A stretch of 64,000 bases of DNA, taken from positions 31,710 through 95,709 of the forward strand of contig JAVVXB010000008.1 of the NCBI GenBank assembly GCA_036651815.1. The letters are read 5' to 3'. The stretch comes from JAVVXB01 sp036651815. Its GTDB lineage: Bacteria; Bacillota; Clostridia; Christensenellales; CAG-138. How positions within the stretch are numbered: position 1 is the stretch's first letter; the number at the start of each line of letters is the position of its first letter. The notes under the pieces are model-generated. The model was not told the DNA's origin. It saw only the letters and a program-made list of their open reading frames with translations, and did not search any database. Shown here one piece after another: positions 19,558 through 28,533 of this stretch. The position numbers and the translations under genes are program-made.

Positions 19558-19587
19558 TTGTCAATTTATAAGCAAACATGTTACAAT
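19558..19587 (+). promoter_or_regulatory. internal promoter before gmd
   Basis: TTGTCA (19558-19563), an 18-nt spacer and TACAAT (19582-19587) with a TG one base upstream (extended -10). It would give the sugar-nucleotide half of the locus its own transcript after the broken gene. Confidence 0.5.
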
Positions 19588-19616
19588 AACAAAAAAAGAA
19601 ATGGAAATACTGCGAT

Positions 19617-20657
19617 ATGAAAAAGGCACTCATCACAGGCATCACTGGGCAGGACGGCGGCTATTTGGCTGAATTTCTACTGGAAAAGGGGTATGAAGTT
19701 CATGGTCTTTTGCGCAGAGCTTCCAGTCCAAATACCATGCGCATTGATCACCTGATTGCACAGAACGCTATTCAGCTGCATGGCGGCGATATGGCGGACT
19801 CATCCAGTATCGTTCGCATTATTGGAGAAACCCGGCCGGATGAAATTTATAATTTGGCAGCGCAAAGTCACGTGCAGGTCAGTTTTGAAGCACCGGAGTA
19901 TGCAGGGGATGTGGATGCGCTTGGCGTTTTGCGTGTATTGGAAGCCGTACGCACATTGGGCATGGAAAAGACTTGCCGCATTTATCAGGCGTCTACAAGT
20001 GAATTGTTCGGGCGTGTGGTGGAGGTTCCTCAGCGGGAAACAACGCCGTTTCACCCATATAGTCCGTATGCCGTTGCAAAGCAGTATGGCTATTGGATTG
20101 TGAAGGAATATCGCGAGGCCTATGGAATGTTTGCGGTCAATGGAATCCTGTTCAATCACGAATCGGAACGCCGCGGAGAGAACTTTGTAACGAGAAAGAT
20201 TACGCTTGCTGCGGCACGGATTGCCTGCGGATTACAAGAAAAACTTTATCTTGGCAACTTGGACAGTTTACGGGACTGGGGCTATGCTAAGGATTATGTG
20301 GAATGCATGTGGCTGATGCTGCAGCATGACACGCCGGAAGATTTTGTCATTGCTACGGGTGTACAACATTCCGTACGTGAATTTGCTACACTTGCGTTCC
20401 ACAATGACGGTATTGAACTGGCATGGCAGGGACGGGGCATTGATGAAAAAGGCATCGATCAAGCCACTGGTAAGGTGCTGGTTGAGGTCAGCTCGGCATT
20501 CTATCGACCAACGGATGTGGTGAATCTCTGGGGCGATCCTACAAAGGCAAGAACCGTGTTGGGTTGGAATCCGTTGAAAACAAGCTATGAAGAGCTGGTT
20601 CGAATTATGGCAGAGCACGATCTCGAGATAATCAAGGGAAAGTCAGATAAGAGATGA
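19617..20657 (+). CDS. gmd: GDP-mannose 4,6-dehydratase
   Basis: A 346-residue short-chain dehydrogenase of the extended type that turns GDP-D-mannose into GDP-4-keto-6-deoxy-D-mannose using bound NADP. The Rossmann motif is GITGQDGGYLAEFLLEKGY at the N terminus, the RR-containing loop follows (HGLLRRASS), the active-site serine/threonine is in QASTSELFG, the catalytic tyrosine and lysine in SPYAVAK, and the tetramer-forming arginine-rich segment is FNHESERRGENFVTRKI. Its product can be reduced to GDP-fucose or transaminated to GDP-perosamine, and enzymes for both branches follow. Confidence 0.95.
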   Translation: MKKALITGITGQDGGYLAEFLLEKGYEVHGLLRRASSPNTMRIDHLIAQNAIQLHGGDMADSSSIVRIIGETRPDEIYNLAAQSHVQVSFEAPEYAGDVDALGVLRVLEAVRTLGMEKTCRIYQASTSELFGRVVEVPQRETTPFHPYSPYAVAKQYGYWIVKEYREAYGMFAVNGILFNHESERRGENFVTRKITLAAARIACGLQEKLYLGNLDSLRDWGYAKDYVECMWLMLQHDTPEDFVIATGVQHSVREFATLAFHNDGIELAWQGRGIDEKGIDQATGKVLVEVSSAFYRPTDVVNLWGDPTKARTVLGWNPLKTSYEELVRIMAEHDLEIIKGKSDKR

Positions 20658-21346
20658 ATTTAACAGTATTTACAAGTAAAGTATACAGGTATGTAAAGGA
20701 TCGGTTGCCGACGCCTTTTCATCAAGCAATCAAAGCATGGATGGCAGCGGATGGGGATCAAACGTTGCGTTTCAATTATGATCTGCGTGAAAACGCCGTT
20801 GCGTTTGACATAGGCGGCTATAAAGGCTGGTGGACGGCTGGTATGCTGGAACATTTTCCGGCATGCACTTGTTATGTATTTGAGCCAGTAAAAGATTTTG
20901 CCGATCAAATACAAGCACATTTTAAGGACGCTTGCGATGAAAGCAAAGTGCGTGTATTTAACTTTGGTCTTGGAGATACCAATTCTAAATTTCCAATCTC
21001 TCACAGCGCAGATGGTTCCTCTTTTTTTCAAGTTTCGGAGGACTGTGAAATGGCGGCATGTGTTTCCATAAGCAATTTTATTCGAGATCACAGCATTTCT
21101 AAAATTGATGTGATGAAGGTAAATATCGAAGGTGCGGAATATGGGTTGATAGAAGAGCTGATTCGTACGGATGATATCAAGAAGGTTCAAAATCTCCAAG
21201 TGCAGTTTCATAAGTTGTCGGATAAAGCATGCAATCAACGGATGCAAAATATCTGGAAGGAATTGGAGAAGACGCATCGGGTAACGTGGAGCTTCCGCCC
21301 TTACGTTTGGGAGAATTGGGAGCGGCTCGATCATTCGGAAGACTGA
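20654..21346 (+). CDS. FkbM-family SAM methyltransferase
   Basis: A 230-residue class I methyltransferase. Motif I is AFDIGGYKGWWT, motif II includes CYVFEPV, and the VMKVNIEGAEYGLIEEL stretch is typical of FkbM proteins, which O-methylate sugars in glycans and natural products. It overlaps gmd by ATGA. The methylated position and sugar are unknown. Confidence 0.85.
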   Translation: MNLTVFTSKVYRYVKDRLPTPFHQAIKAWMAADGDQTLRFNYDLRENAVAFDIGGYKGWWTAGMLEHFPACTCYVFEPVKDFADQIQAHFKDACDESKVRVFNFGLGDTNSKFPISHSADGSSFFQVSEDCEMAACVSISNFIRDHSISKIDVMKVNIEGAEYGLIEELIRTDDIKKVQNLQVQFHKLSDKACNQRMQNIWKELEKTHRVTWSFRPYVWENWERLDHSED

Positions 21347-21383
21347 GCAGACCAATGATGCATTTTAGTATGGGAGGTATAAA

Positions 21384-22295
21384 ATGATTCTTGTAACAGG
21401 CGCCACGGGCTTCCTTGGAAAGCATGTATGTAGAAAGCTGGAAGAACGGGGGCTGATTTTTACGCCAACATCCTTACATGCAGGTGTTGATCTGCGCGAT
21501 GCAGAGCAAACGATGCAGTTGTTTGATAGCGTTCAACCGGACTATATATTGCATTGCGCAGCCTATGTAGGCGGGATACAGTTTGGGCTTAAACACCCAG
21601 CGGAAATGTTTCGGAACAATCTGCTGATGACCATCAATCTCTTGGATGCTTGCCAAAGATATGATGTAAAGCGTATGGTAAACCCGATTTCCAACTGCGC
21701 CTATCCTGGAGAAGCCACACTGTTTAAGGAGAGTGAGTTCTGGGACGGTCCGTTGCATGATTCGGTGGCTACATATGGGTTCGTACGAAAAGCGTCTTTG
21801 GTTGGCGCACAAGCATATGCAAAGCAATACGGAATAGACGTAATCAATATTATTCTTTCCAACATGTACGGCCCGGAGGATCATTTTCAAGCGGAACGGT
21901 CCCACGCGATGGGGGCACTGATCATGAAAATGGTGAAGGCGAAGCGTGAAAACCTGCCGGAGGTGATTGTTTGGGGAACAGGAGCGCCGGTGCGCGAATG
22001 GCTTTACATTGACGATGGTGCGGAGGCGATGATTCGCTGTTTGGATGCACCTGCGACAACGGAGCTTCATAATATTGGCGTTGCTTCCGGCATATCCGTC
22101 AAAGATATGGCGGAGATGATTCGCAAAGAAGTTGGATATATGGGTACGCTTGTCTTTGATACGTCAAAGGAAGATGGTGCCCCCTATAAAACGGTGGACG
22201 GCACGCGTGGGGAACAATTGCTGCACTGGAAGCCACAGGTTGGAGTGGAACAAGGGTTGCACGAGACCGTTGTATGGTTTGAGAATAATCGATAA
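21384..22295 (+). CDS. fcl: GDP-L-fucose synthase-like NAD-dependent epimerase/reductase
   Basis: A 303-residue extended SDR with GATGFLGKHVCRKL at the N terminus, the Fcl-like active-site segment ISNCAYP near residue 102, SNMYGPEDHF and WGTGAPVREWLYIDD. It would epimerise and reduce GDP-4-keto-6-deoxymannose to GDP-L-fucose. The usual Tyr-x3-Lys pair reads YGFVRK (Tyr131, Arg135, Lys136), with lysine one place late, so the product could be a related GDP-6-deoxyhexose. RBS GGGAGG. The two fucosyltransferase families nearby favour GDP-fucose. Confidence 0.78.
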   Translation: MILVTGATGFLGKHVCRKLEERGLIFTPTSLHAGVDLRDAEQTMQLFDSVQPDYILHCAAYVGGIQFGLKHPAEMFRNNLLMTINLLDACQRYDVKRMVNPISNCAYPGEATLFKESEFWDGPLHDSVATYGFVRKASLVGAQAYAKQYGIDVINIILSNMYGPEDHFQAERSHAMGALIMKMVKAKRENLPEVIVWGTGAPVREWLYIDDGAEAMIRCLDAPATTELHNIGVASGISVKDMAEMIRKEVGYMGTLVFDTSKEDGAPYKTVDGTRGEQLLHWKPQVGVEQGLHETVVWFENNR

Positions 22296-22307
22296 GGAGT
22301 GACAGCG

Positions 22308-22706
22308 ATGAAGGTGATTGAAAAAGACGGGCTGGTATTGGCAAAGCATATTACGCCAGATGATTGGTCGGGGGGACTTAGCTTTTTCTCCTCTGATGAA
22401 GAATTTATTCAGGTCGGCGCTTGGAAGTACGACAGCGGAAAAGAACTGCGGGCTCATATCCATAATGAAGTGGAGCGTAAGGTGACGCGTACCTGCGAGG
22501 CCCTATACATCGTTTCAGGAGGCTTGCATGCGATGATTTACTCCTTACAGGAGGAACTGATTGCCGAATTGGATGCGCATGCGGGAGACATTTTGATCCT
22601 GCTCAATAGTGGCCATGGATATCAAATATTGGAAGATGATACGAGAGTACTGGAAATAAAGAACGGTCCTTATCTTGGCGCAGATGCGGATCGCAGAAGA
22701 ATATAG
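22308..22706 (+). CDS. small cupin-fold protein
   Basis: A 132-residue single-domain protein with cupin-type motifs: AHIHNEVERKVTRTCEALYIVSGG, then a second strand set LDAHAGDILILLNSGHGYQIL. Proteins of this kind occur in surface-glycan clusters, where relatives act as sugar-nucleotide isomerases or are uncharacterised. The start at 22308 is preferred to a GTG at 22299 because AAGGAG lies 8 nt upstream. Function unknown; an isomerase step on a keto sugar is a guess. Confidence 0.6.
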   Translation: MKVIEKDGLVLAKHITPDDWSGGLSFFSSDEEFIQVGAWKYDSGKELRAHIHNEVERKVTRTCEALYIVSGGLHAMIYSLQEELIAELDAHAGDILILLNSGHGYQILEDDTRVLEIKNGPYLGADADRRRI

Positions 22707-22720
22707 TGGAGGTTGAAAAT

Positions 22721-23812
22721 ATGCAATTGATCGAACAAATGGAGCCCTCCTTTGATCAACGCGAAACGGACGCGCTCTATCAGTATATGCAGAATGGCGG
22801 TTGGGTGACTGAATTCAAGAAAACGCGTGCATTTGAACAAATGATTGCCGAGTATACGGGTGCAAAGCATTGCTGGGTGGTTGCAAATGGAACAGTTAGT
22901 TTATCAATTGCGCTGATGGCAGTCGGCATTGGCGTAGGTGATGAAGTCATATGCCCCGATTATACAATGGTTGCAACGCCGAATTCGGCAGAATTGATTG
23001 GCGCAAAAGCGGTTTTTGCCGACATCGAACGTGAGACGCTTTGCATGAATTTTGATGCAATGAAGGCTGCGGTTACTGAAAAAACGAAGGCAGTCCTCCT
23101 AGTAACTATCAATGGTCGGCATCCGAAAAACTTGCAAGCTTTTGTTGATTTTTGCAAGGAGAAAGGCATTCATCTGATTGAAGATGCTGCGCAATCTCTG
23201 GGAAGCAGCTGCAACGGAAAACATCTCGGACGCTTTGGAGAAATCGGGAGCTTTTCATTCAGCGCACCTAAAATTATTACAACAGGACAGGGGGGCGCAT
23301 TGATAACGGATGATGATGAACTTGACGACCGGATTAAAAAAATACGCGACTTTGGACGCGATAAGGGCGGATCCGATCACTATTTGGTAAAAGGATGGAA
23401 TTTTAAGTTTACAGACATTCAAGCAGTGATTGGCATTGAGCAGATGAAAAAACTACCGGAACGCGTTGAACGTAAAAAAGCAATGGGAAAACTGTATGAC
23501 CAATTGCTGGCCGGCATACCGGGTGTAACGCTGATCCACACCGATTATAGCGATACTGCTCCATGGTTTTTTGATATACTATGTGAAAAACGGGATGAAC
23601 TACAGGCATATTTGAAAGGAAAAGGAATTGGAACGCGACCGTTTTACCCAGCTCTGCACAGCGAGCCGGCTTATGGATATACGCAACTTCATTTCCCAAT
23701 AGCCGAGGAGATTGCCGCAAAGGGATTGTGGCTACCGTCCTCCGTCAAGCTGATGGATGAGCAACTGGAATACATCGCAGAAAATATCCGCTTATTCTAT
23801 CAGAGAACATAA
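22721..23812 (+). CDS. DegT/DnrJ/EryC1-type sugar aminotransferase, perosamine-synthase-like
   Basis: A 363-residue PLP enzyme. The Schiff-base lysine is in FSFSAPKIITTGQGG, the phosphate-binding segment is VVANGTVSLSIAL, and IEDAAQSLGS contains the aspartate pairing with the PLP nitrogen. Lysine rather than histidine at the active site argues for an aminotransferase and against a ColD-type dehydratase. The start EPSFDQRETDALYQYMQNGGWV resembles perosamine synthases. With Gmd in the same locus it could make GDP-perosamine; this substrate is inferred. ATG 22721 follows GGAGG by 8 nt. Confidence 0.85.
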   Translation: MQLIEQMEPSFDQRETDALYQYMQNGGWVTEFKKTRAFEQMIAEYTGAKHCWVVANGTVSLSIALMAVGIGVGDEVICPDYTMVATPNSAELIGAKAVFADIERETLCMNFDAMKAAVTEKTKAVLLVTINGRHPKNLQAFVDFCKEKGIHLIEDAAQSLGSSCNGKHLGRFGEIGSFSFSAPKIITTGQGGALITDDDELDDRIKKIRDFGRDKGGSDHYLVKGWNFKFTDIQAVIGIEQMKKLPERVERKKAMGKLYDQLLAGIPGVTLIHTDYSDTAPWFFDILCEKRDELQAYLKGKGIGTRPFYPALHSEPAYGYTQLHFPIAEEIAAKGLWLPSSVKLMDEQLEYIAENIRLFYQRT

Positions 23813-23824
23813 TAGGGTGATTCT

Positions 23825-24415
23825 ATGGAAGGATACTATTCCGAGCAAGAGATGGAAACGATGGGTTTCCGATCTTTTGGAAAAGATGTATTGCTCAGCA
23901 GAAAAGCGAGCTTTTATGGCGCAAAAAGCATGTCGTTTGGCGACAATGTGAGAGTCGATGATTACTGCATCTTTATCGGCAACATTACGCTTAGGAGCCA
24001 TATCCATATAGGAGGGTTCTGTGGATTGCATGCAAGCATGGGCAGTATTACGATGGATGATTTCTCAACACTATCTTCGAATGTCACGATATATGCGGCC
24101 AGCGATGATTATTCGGGTCGTGTGATGACGAATGCTGTTATACCGGAAGTCTATAAAAACACGCACTTTTCGGATATTCGAATTGAAAAACATGTCATCA
24201 TTGGTACAGGCAGCACGCTCTTGCCGGACGCTTCTGTTGGAGAAGGGGCTGCAGTGGGTGCGATGAGCCTTGTGAATAAACCAATTGAGTCATGGGGGAT
24301 CTATGCTGGTATACCTTGCAGACGAATCAATGATCGCAGCCGCGAATTGTTGCAAATGGAAAAGGAGTTTACTAAAAATGACGTCGCAAGAAATAGTTTC
24401 ATCCTCGCAAAATGA
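23825..24415 (+). CDS. hexapeptide acyltransferase, VioB-like
   Basis: A 196-residue left-handed beta-helix acyltransferase. From memory its layout (GYYSEQEMETMGF start, SFGDNVRVDDYCIF, ATIYAASDDYSG-like loop, GAMSLVNKPIESWGIYAGIP end) closely follows VioB, the acetyltransferase acting on the 4-amino group of a dTDP-4-amino-4,6-dideoxy sugar. Directly after the DegT gene, it is likely to N-acylate the amino sugar that enzyme makes. Acyl donor and sugar are inferred. Confidence 0.8.
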   Translation: MEGYYSEQEMETMGFRSFGKDVLLSRKASFYGAKSMSFGDNVRVDDYCIFIGNITLRSHIHIGGFCGLHASMGSITMDDFSTLSSNVTIYAASDDYSGRVMTNAVIPEVYKNTHFSDIRIEKHVIIGTGSTLLPDASVGEGAAVGAMSLVNKPIESWGIYAGIPCRRINDRSRELLQMEKEFTKNDVARNSFILAK

Positions 24416-25496
24416 GTATCCGCAAGTGACGCTCAATGCAGCATCTGCTGCCGGAGAAAACACGCTGGTTCCGGGCAGCGATCCGCAGGCGTTGACGGAT
24501 AACATTGCGTTTTTGCGCGTTTTTGCAGCTATTTCTGTTTTTGCTGTACATATGTACTGTGCTGCGGGACAGCCGCAAAATTTATGGGGAAGCATTGCAG
24601 CATATGGCGCACAAGGACAGATATTTTTTTATATTCTGAGCGGCCTTCTTGTGATGGACTCGTATGCACGTTCGAAAAGCAGCAAACAATATTGTATCAG
24701 GCGGATTGCGCGTATTGCACCGTTGTATTACAGTTGGTTGATTGTGATATTGGGCTGCGTTGCACTGGGGTGGCTTGATTTCGGTGCCGCAAGAGGTGCA
24801 TTCGATATTCCGCGGGCGCTATTAATGCTGGGCAGTCTTATGCCACCAACAACTTCCTATGCGTGGAACAGTATGGCAGGACTTGGGATAGTCGCCAATT
24901 TTGTGGTTTTCTATGCACTGGTTCCGATCATATCAAAGTATATAAAGAACGTAACAAGTGCATTCTTTTTGGTTTGGGGCATGATCCTTATGGCCTTATT
25001 GACGCCTAGCATTGCAACGTTACTATATTCAGGTATTTGCGGGCAAAATGATTTGACAGGTTTTATTGGCCTAACATTTTGCTCCAATGCCTACTTTATT
25101 GCGTTTGGTGTTTTGATATACTATGGCGTGAAAACCAATAAAAAGCAGTTATTTGCGTATTTGCTTTTATTCTATGCGGCAACAAATTATTTTTCGTTTT
25201 TAAAGCCCTTTGAATGTGGTGCGATCTTTGCCTTGTTCGCTGCGATTATTATTTGTTTTCCTCTAAAGCTGGGATGGATAGGGAAAGTATTTCAGAAACT
25301 ATCCCCCTATACGTTTACATTTTTTATTGTTCACATGACATGTTGGCCGGTAATGGTTTATCTGCATGATCAGTATCATTGGAAAATTCACGTTGCAATA
25401 CTGATTATTGCCAGCTCTGTAATGGTATCGTTTTTTGTTTATCACTTGATTGAACGTCCAGCAAGGGCATGGATTCTAAAGAAATTTCAGGCATAG
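24378..25496 (+). CDS. integral membrane acyltransferase family 3
   Basis: A 372-residue membrane protein with about ten hydrophobic segments and the family-3 acyltransferase start NIAFLRVFAAISVFAVHMY, which includes the catalytic histidine; ARIAPLYYSW is the second conserved arginine motif. It would O-acylate a glycan at the membrane (OafA-like). The start at 24378 follows AAAGGAG and overlaps the previous gene by 38 nt. It is the last gene of the glycan locus. Confidence 0.82.
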   Translation: MTSQEIVSSSQNEYPQVTLNAASAAGENTLVPGSDPQALTDNIAFLRVFAAISVFAVHMYCAAGQPQNLWGSIAAYGAQGQIFFYILSGLLVMDSYARSKSSKQYCIRRIARIAPLYYSWLIVILGCVALGWLDFGAARGAFDIPRALLMLGSLMPPTTSYAWNSMAGLGIVANFVVFYALVPIISKYIKNVTSAFFLVWGMILMALLTPSIATLLYSGICGQNDLTGFIGLTFCSNAYFIAFGVLIYYGVKTNKKQLFAYLLLFYAATNYFSFLKPFECGAIFALFAAIIICFPLKLGWIGKVFQKLSPYTFTFFIVHMTCWPVMVYLHDQYHWKIHVAILIIASSVMVSFFVYHLIERPARAWILKKFQA

Positions 25497-25659
25497 GGCG
25501 TCTTTGATGGGCAAGCCATTTTAAGCTAGATTTCGCGTGTTACACTTGCCAAGTCAAAGCGTAAGCAGCAGGCTGATACAGTGGATTTCCTCATTAAATT
25601 GTACATTTTTTCAGATATGGTTTGCAGGCTCCTTTCAGAATGGTGGTGTGATAACTTCA

Positions 25660-25808
25660 TTCTACCAGAAGGCTGCAAACCTTGTCTATTTGATGGCGTT
25701 TTGAATTAGCGCAACTTATCGTACCTTATCTACAGTTCTACCAGAAAGTTGTAAACCTTGTCTATTTTCATGGCACTTTGAATTTGCGCAGCTAATTATA
25801 TCTTATCC
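25660..25808. repeat. two tandem diverged 76-nt repeats
   Basis: Copies start at 25660 and 25736 and share TTCTACCAGAA, GTAAACCTTGTCTATTT-like and TTTGAATT-GCGCA blocks in the same order. A partial inverted copy of the GGTTTGCAG block lies just upstream at about 25618. No gene is seen between 25497 and 25945, so these repeats are the main content of the gap after the glycan locus. Confidence 0.65.
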
Positions 25809-25844
25809 GTAATTGCGCATCATTTCACTTATTGCGTTTTCCAT

Positions 25845-25903
25845 AAAAAACACTTCCTATCAGACGTTGACTCTATATGCTGAGTTTTGCCTGAAAGGAA
25901 GTG
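25845..25903 (-). terminator. intrinsic terminator of the small acidic protein gene
   Basis: On the minus strand, 13-nt arms (25903-25891 and 25863-25851) pair with one mismatch and are followed by six T (25850-25845). Confidence 0.75.
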
Positions 25904-25945
25904 CTTATATACGCTTTTACACAAATATTTTTGCGATCTCGACGC

Positions 25946-26278
25946 TCACTCCCATTCGATGGCGCCGATGCCATCGAGATACTGTTCGTTAAAGTCCATA
26001 TAGTCCTCAACCATGCGCATCATGTACATTTTGTGTTCCGGGTAACGCAACATCATCTGCTGACCCATCAGATCGAAAGCCGCGTCGTCGTCATAGATTG
26101 CGCCGTCACTGGCACCGCTGGTTTCCATGTACTGTTCATCGAGCGCCATTACATCGTCGATCATCTTGTCCAACTCATCCGACGTCACAATCTGCAAGAA
26201 ATCCCCCTGCTCTATAAACTTTTCCAAGATAAAGCGTTTTGCTTGCTTCGGATTGTATGCTGCATTTTTATCTTCCAT
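25946..26278 (-). CDS. small acidic protein of unknown function
   Basis: A 110-residue soluble protein very rich in Asp, Glu and Met, with no signal peptide, cysteine or known motif. Its start follows AGGAGG by about 9 nt and a terminator lies 43 nt after its stop, so it is a real single-gene unit. The region NPKQAKRFILEKFIEQGDF looks helical. No family is recognised. Confidence 0.7.
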   Translation of the reverse strand: MEDKNAAYNPKQAKRFILEKFIEQGDFLQIVTSDELDKMIDDVMALDEQYMETSGASDGAIYDDDAAFDLMGQQMMLRYPEHKMYMMRMVEDYMDFNEQYLDGIGAIEWE

Positions 26279-26454
26279 ATGCCGTTCGCCTCCTGTTTGT
26301 AATTATTTTTGATTGATAACTTCTTTACGCAATGTCGCTGGCAATCGTCTGATCATTCACTTTGCCGGACAATCTTGCCGTAACGTCGTAACGTCATTGC
26401 TTTCTGGCATAGCCAGAGAGGAATCCTTCATTGTATTTAAGGGCTCTCATTGGT

Positions 26455-28227
26455 TCATAGTAATTCTGCCAGTTCGTCTACGCTTTGTTCAAACAGATCC
26501 AGTGCGGAGAGAATGCTGCGTTTATCGGTTAGATCTACGCCTGCCGCTCTCAGTAGCTCAATTGGATGATCGCTGCCACCGCTGGATAGAAACGTTAGAT
26601 ACCGTTCTACCGTGCCATGTTCTAGGAGATCCTCTGCCAATTTCACAGCGGCGCAAAGACCGGTTGCGTACTGATAAACATAATACGCATTGTAAAAATG
26701 CGGTATACGCATCCATTCGGCGGCAATGTTATCGTCCACGTTTACGCCGGCATAATATTGCTTGTTCAGTGCGCGATAAACCTCGCTTAAACTTTCCACC
26801 GTCAGCGGTTCACCGGATTCGGCCATCACATGCGCTTTCCGCTCAAATTCCGCAAACATGGTCTGCCGAAAACAGGTTGTACGAAATTGCTCTAAAAAAT
26901 GGTTCAGATAATAGGCGCGTTTTTTGCGGTCTACCTCGTTTTCAAGCAGATGCTTGGTGAGCAGTGTTTCGTTGACCGTGGAGGCGACCTCTGCCACCAT
27001 GATGCTGTATTGGGATGTTTCATACGGCTGCGCTGCATCGGAACGATAGGAATGCATGGCATGACCCAATTCGTGCGCCAGTGTAAAGGCATCCTCCATC
27101 CGGCCCTGGTGATTCAGCAGCACGTACGGATGCACACCGTATACACCGCTGCAAAACGCCCCGCTGGTCTTGCCGGACGTTTCATACACGTCGATCCAAC
27201 CATCGTGATAGGCGGCGTCAAGCAGCGTTTGATAGGCATTGCCCAGAGGACGCAGCGCTTCGCTCACAAGCGCCTTTGATTGTTCATAGGACATCGCAAT
27301 TTCACATTCCGGTACGATGGGCACATAGAGATCGTACATTTCCAACTGTGAAAGGCCAAGCTTTTCACGCCTCAAATTTAGATACTTTTGTAGTGCGGGC
27401 AGCTTTTCGTGTACCGCTTCGATGAGCTGATCATAGACCGAAACGGGCACGTTGCCTGAAAATAACGCAGCTTCTAGTGCGCCGGGGAAATTATGTGCTC
27501 GTGCTCGGAAAACATCGGCCTTGACAGAGGTCGTATAGGTTGCGGCCACGGTATTGCCAAATTTCCGATAGGCACCGTACATGCCAAGATAGGCTTCCCG
27601 GCGTACGCGGCGGTCGCGACTTTGCAGCAGCATGCTGTAGCTTCCGTGCGTCAACTCAATTTTTTCACCATTTTCGTCTGTTACCTGACCAAAGGACAGA
27701 TCCACGTCCGACAGCATGGTAAAGATATTGTCTGGCCCGGACAACGGTTCTTCGGCCATGGCAAGCAGACGCTCCTCTGCAGCATTGCGTGAGTGGAAAC
27801 GGGAACGGTCGAGATTGACCAGCATGAACCGAAACGGAGCAAATCGTGGTTCTGTCGCCCATTGCGTGAGTGTATCTCCGGGGATCTCCAAGATTTCCGG
27901 CACAACAAACGAGCTATTCGCACCGGCGGACACATAGAGCTGCATGGCGCGGTCGGTCATGCCTTGATAGCGCACATTGCCGTTATCCTCATCCTTGTGC
28001 ATGTGTGCATAGGCATAGAGCGTTTCCACCTGGAGACTCAGCGCACTCTGGGCCGTCAACACGGTGAACAGCGCATCTGTACTGCGTCCCAACGTTCCCG
28101 CATATTGACCAAATGTATTGGCCAACGCTTGCGCAGCGGAAAAAGCCTGCTCCCACGCTGCATCGTTTGCAAAAATATCCGATAGTTTCCACTGATCTGC
28201 CTGATTAATTTGATCTCGTGTTTTCAT
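26455..28227 (-). CDS. pepF: oligoendopeptidase F (M3 family)
   Basis: A 590-residue cytosolic zinc metallopeptidase that trims short peptides. The zinc site is HELGHAMHS with the third-ligand glutamate in the following VAEVAST segment; the N-terminal PepF helical domain (residues 10-200) and the substrate-side FYNAYYVYQYATGL segment near the C terminus are also present. RBS AGGAGG. A TGCTATACT extended -10 on the minus strand near 28420-28428 would give a leader of about 190 nt. Confidence 0.93.
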   Translation of the reverse strand: MKTRDQINQADQWKLSDIFANDAAWEQAFSAAQALANTFGQYAGTLGRSTDALFTVLTAQSALSLQVETLYAYAHMHKDEDNGNVRYQGMTDRAMQLYVSAGANSSFVVPEILEIPGDTLTQWATEPRFAPFRFMLVNLDRSRFHSRNAAEERLLAMAEEPLSGPDNIFTMLSDVDLSFGQVTDENGEKIELTHGSYSMLLQSRDRRVRREAYLGMYGAYRKFGNTVAATYTTSVKADVFRARAHNFPGALEAALFSGNVPVSVYDQLIEAVHEKLPALQKYLNLRREKLGLSQLEMYDLYVPIVPECEIAMSYEQSKALVSEALRPLGNAYQTLLDAAYHDGWIDVYETSGKTSGAFCSGVYGVHPYVLLNHQGRMEDAFTLAHELGHAMHSYRSDAAQPYETSQYSIMVAEVASTVNETLLTKHLLENEVDRKKRAYYLNHFLEQFRTTCFRQTMFAEFERKAHVMAESGEPLTVESLSEVYRALNKQYYAGVNVDDNIAAEWMRIPHFYNAYYVYQYATGLCAAVKLAEDLLEHGTVERYLTFLSSGGSDHPIELLRAAGVDLTDKRSILSALDLFEQSVDELAELL

Positions 28228-28456
28228 TAGGGTTTCGTCTCCTCCTGAAATGGTATGGTTGCATGACTCTCTATAGCATTTCCCCTAGATTGGTTTTGCG
28301 AACCAAAGGTCAGGGAGTCTTGCTGAAAAAACCAAGACTACAGATGATTGGTTTGTTTCTGTATCGTTCAAATGGACGGCCGATCACGTATAAACTGATC
28401 CAAATCATTCCATATTGATCAGTATAGCACAGTTTTTTCCAGATGGCGATTGTCTA

Positions 28457-28485
28457 TTGACAAACGAACAAATGTGCGCTATCCT
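28457..28485 (+). promoter_or_regulatory. sigma-A promoter of the Y-family polymerase
   Basis: TTGACA (28457-28462), a 17-nt spacer and TATCCT (28480-28485). A LexA-like box fills the spacer. Confidence 0.7.
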
Positions 28486-28506
28486 CATTACACAAACAAA
28501 CGTTTG
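28465..28506 (+). promoter_or_regulatory. two LexA (SOS) boxes
   Basis: The second box, CAAACAAACGTTTG (28493-28506), fits the Firmicute LexA consensus CRAACRNRYGTTYG at every position and lies near the predicted transcription start. The first, CGAACAAATGTGCG (28465-28478), differs at one position in the right half and sits between -35 and -10. Confidence 0.75.
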
Positions 28507-28533
28507 TAACTCATTGACAGGGAGAAGGACAGC

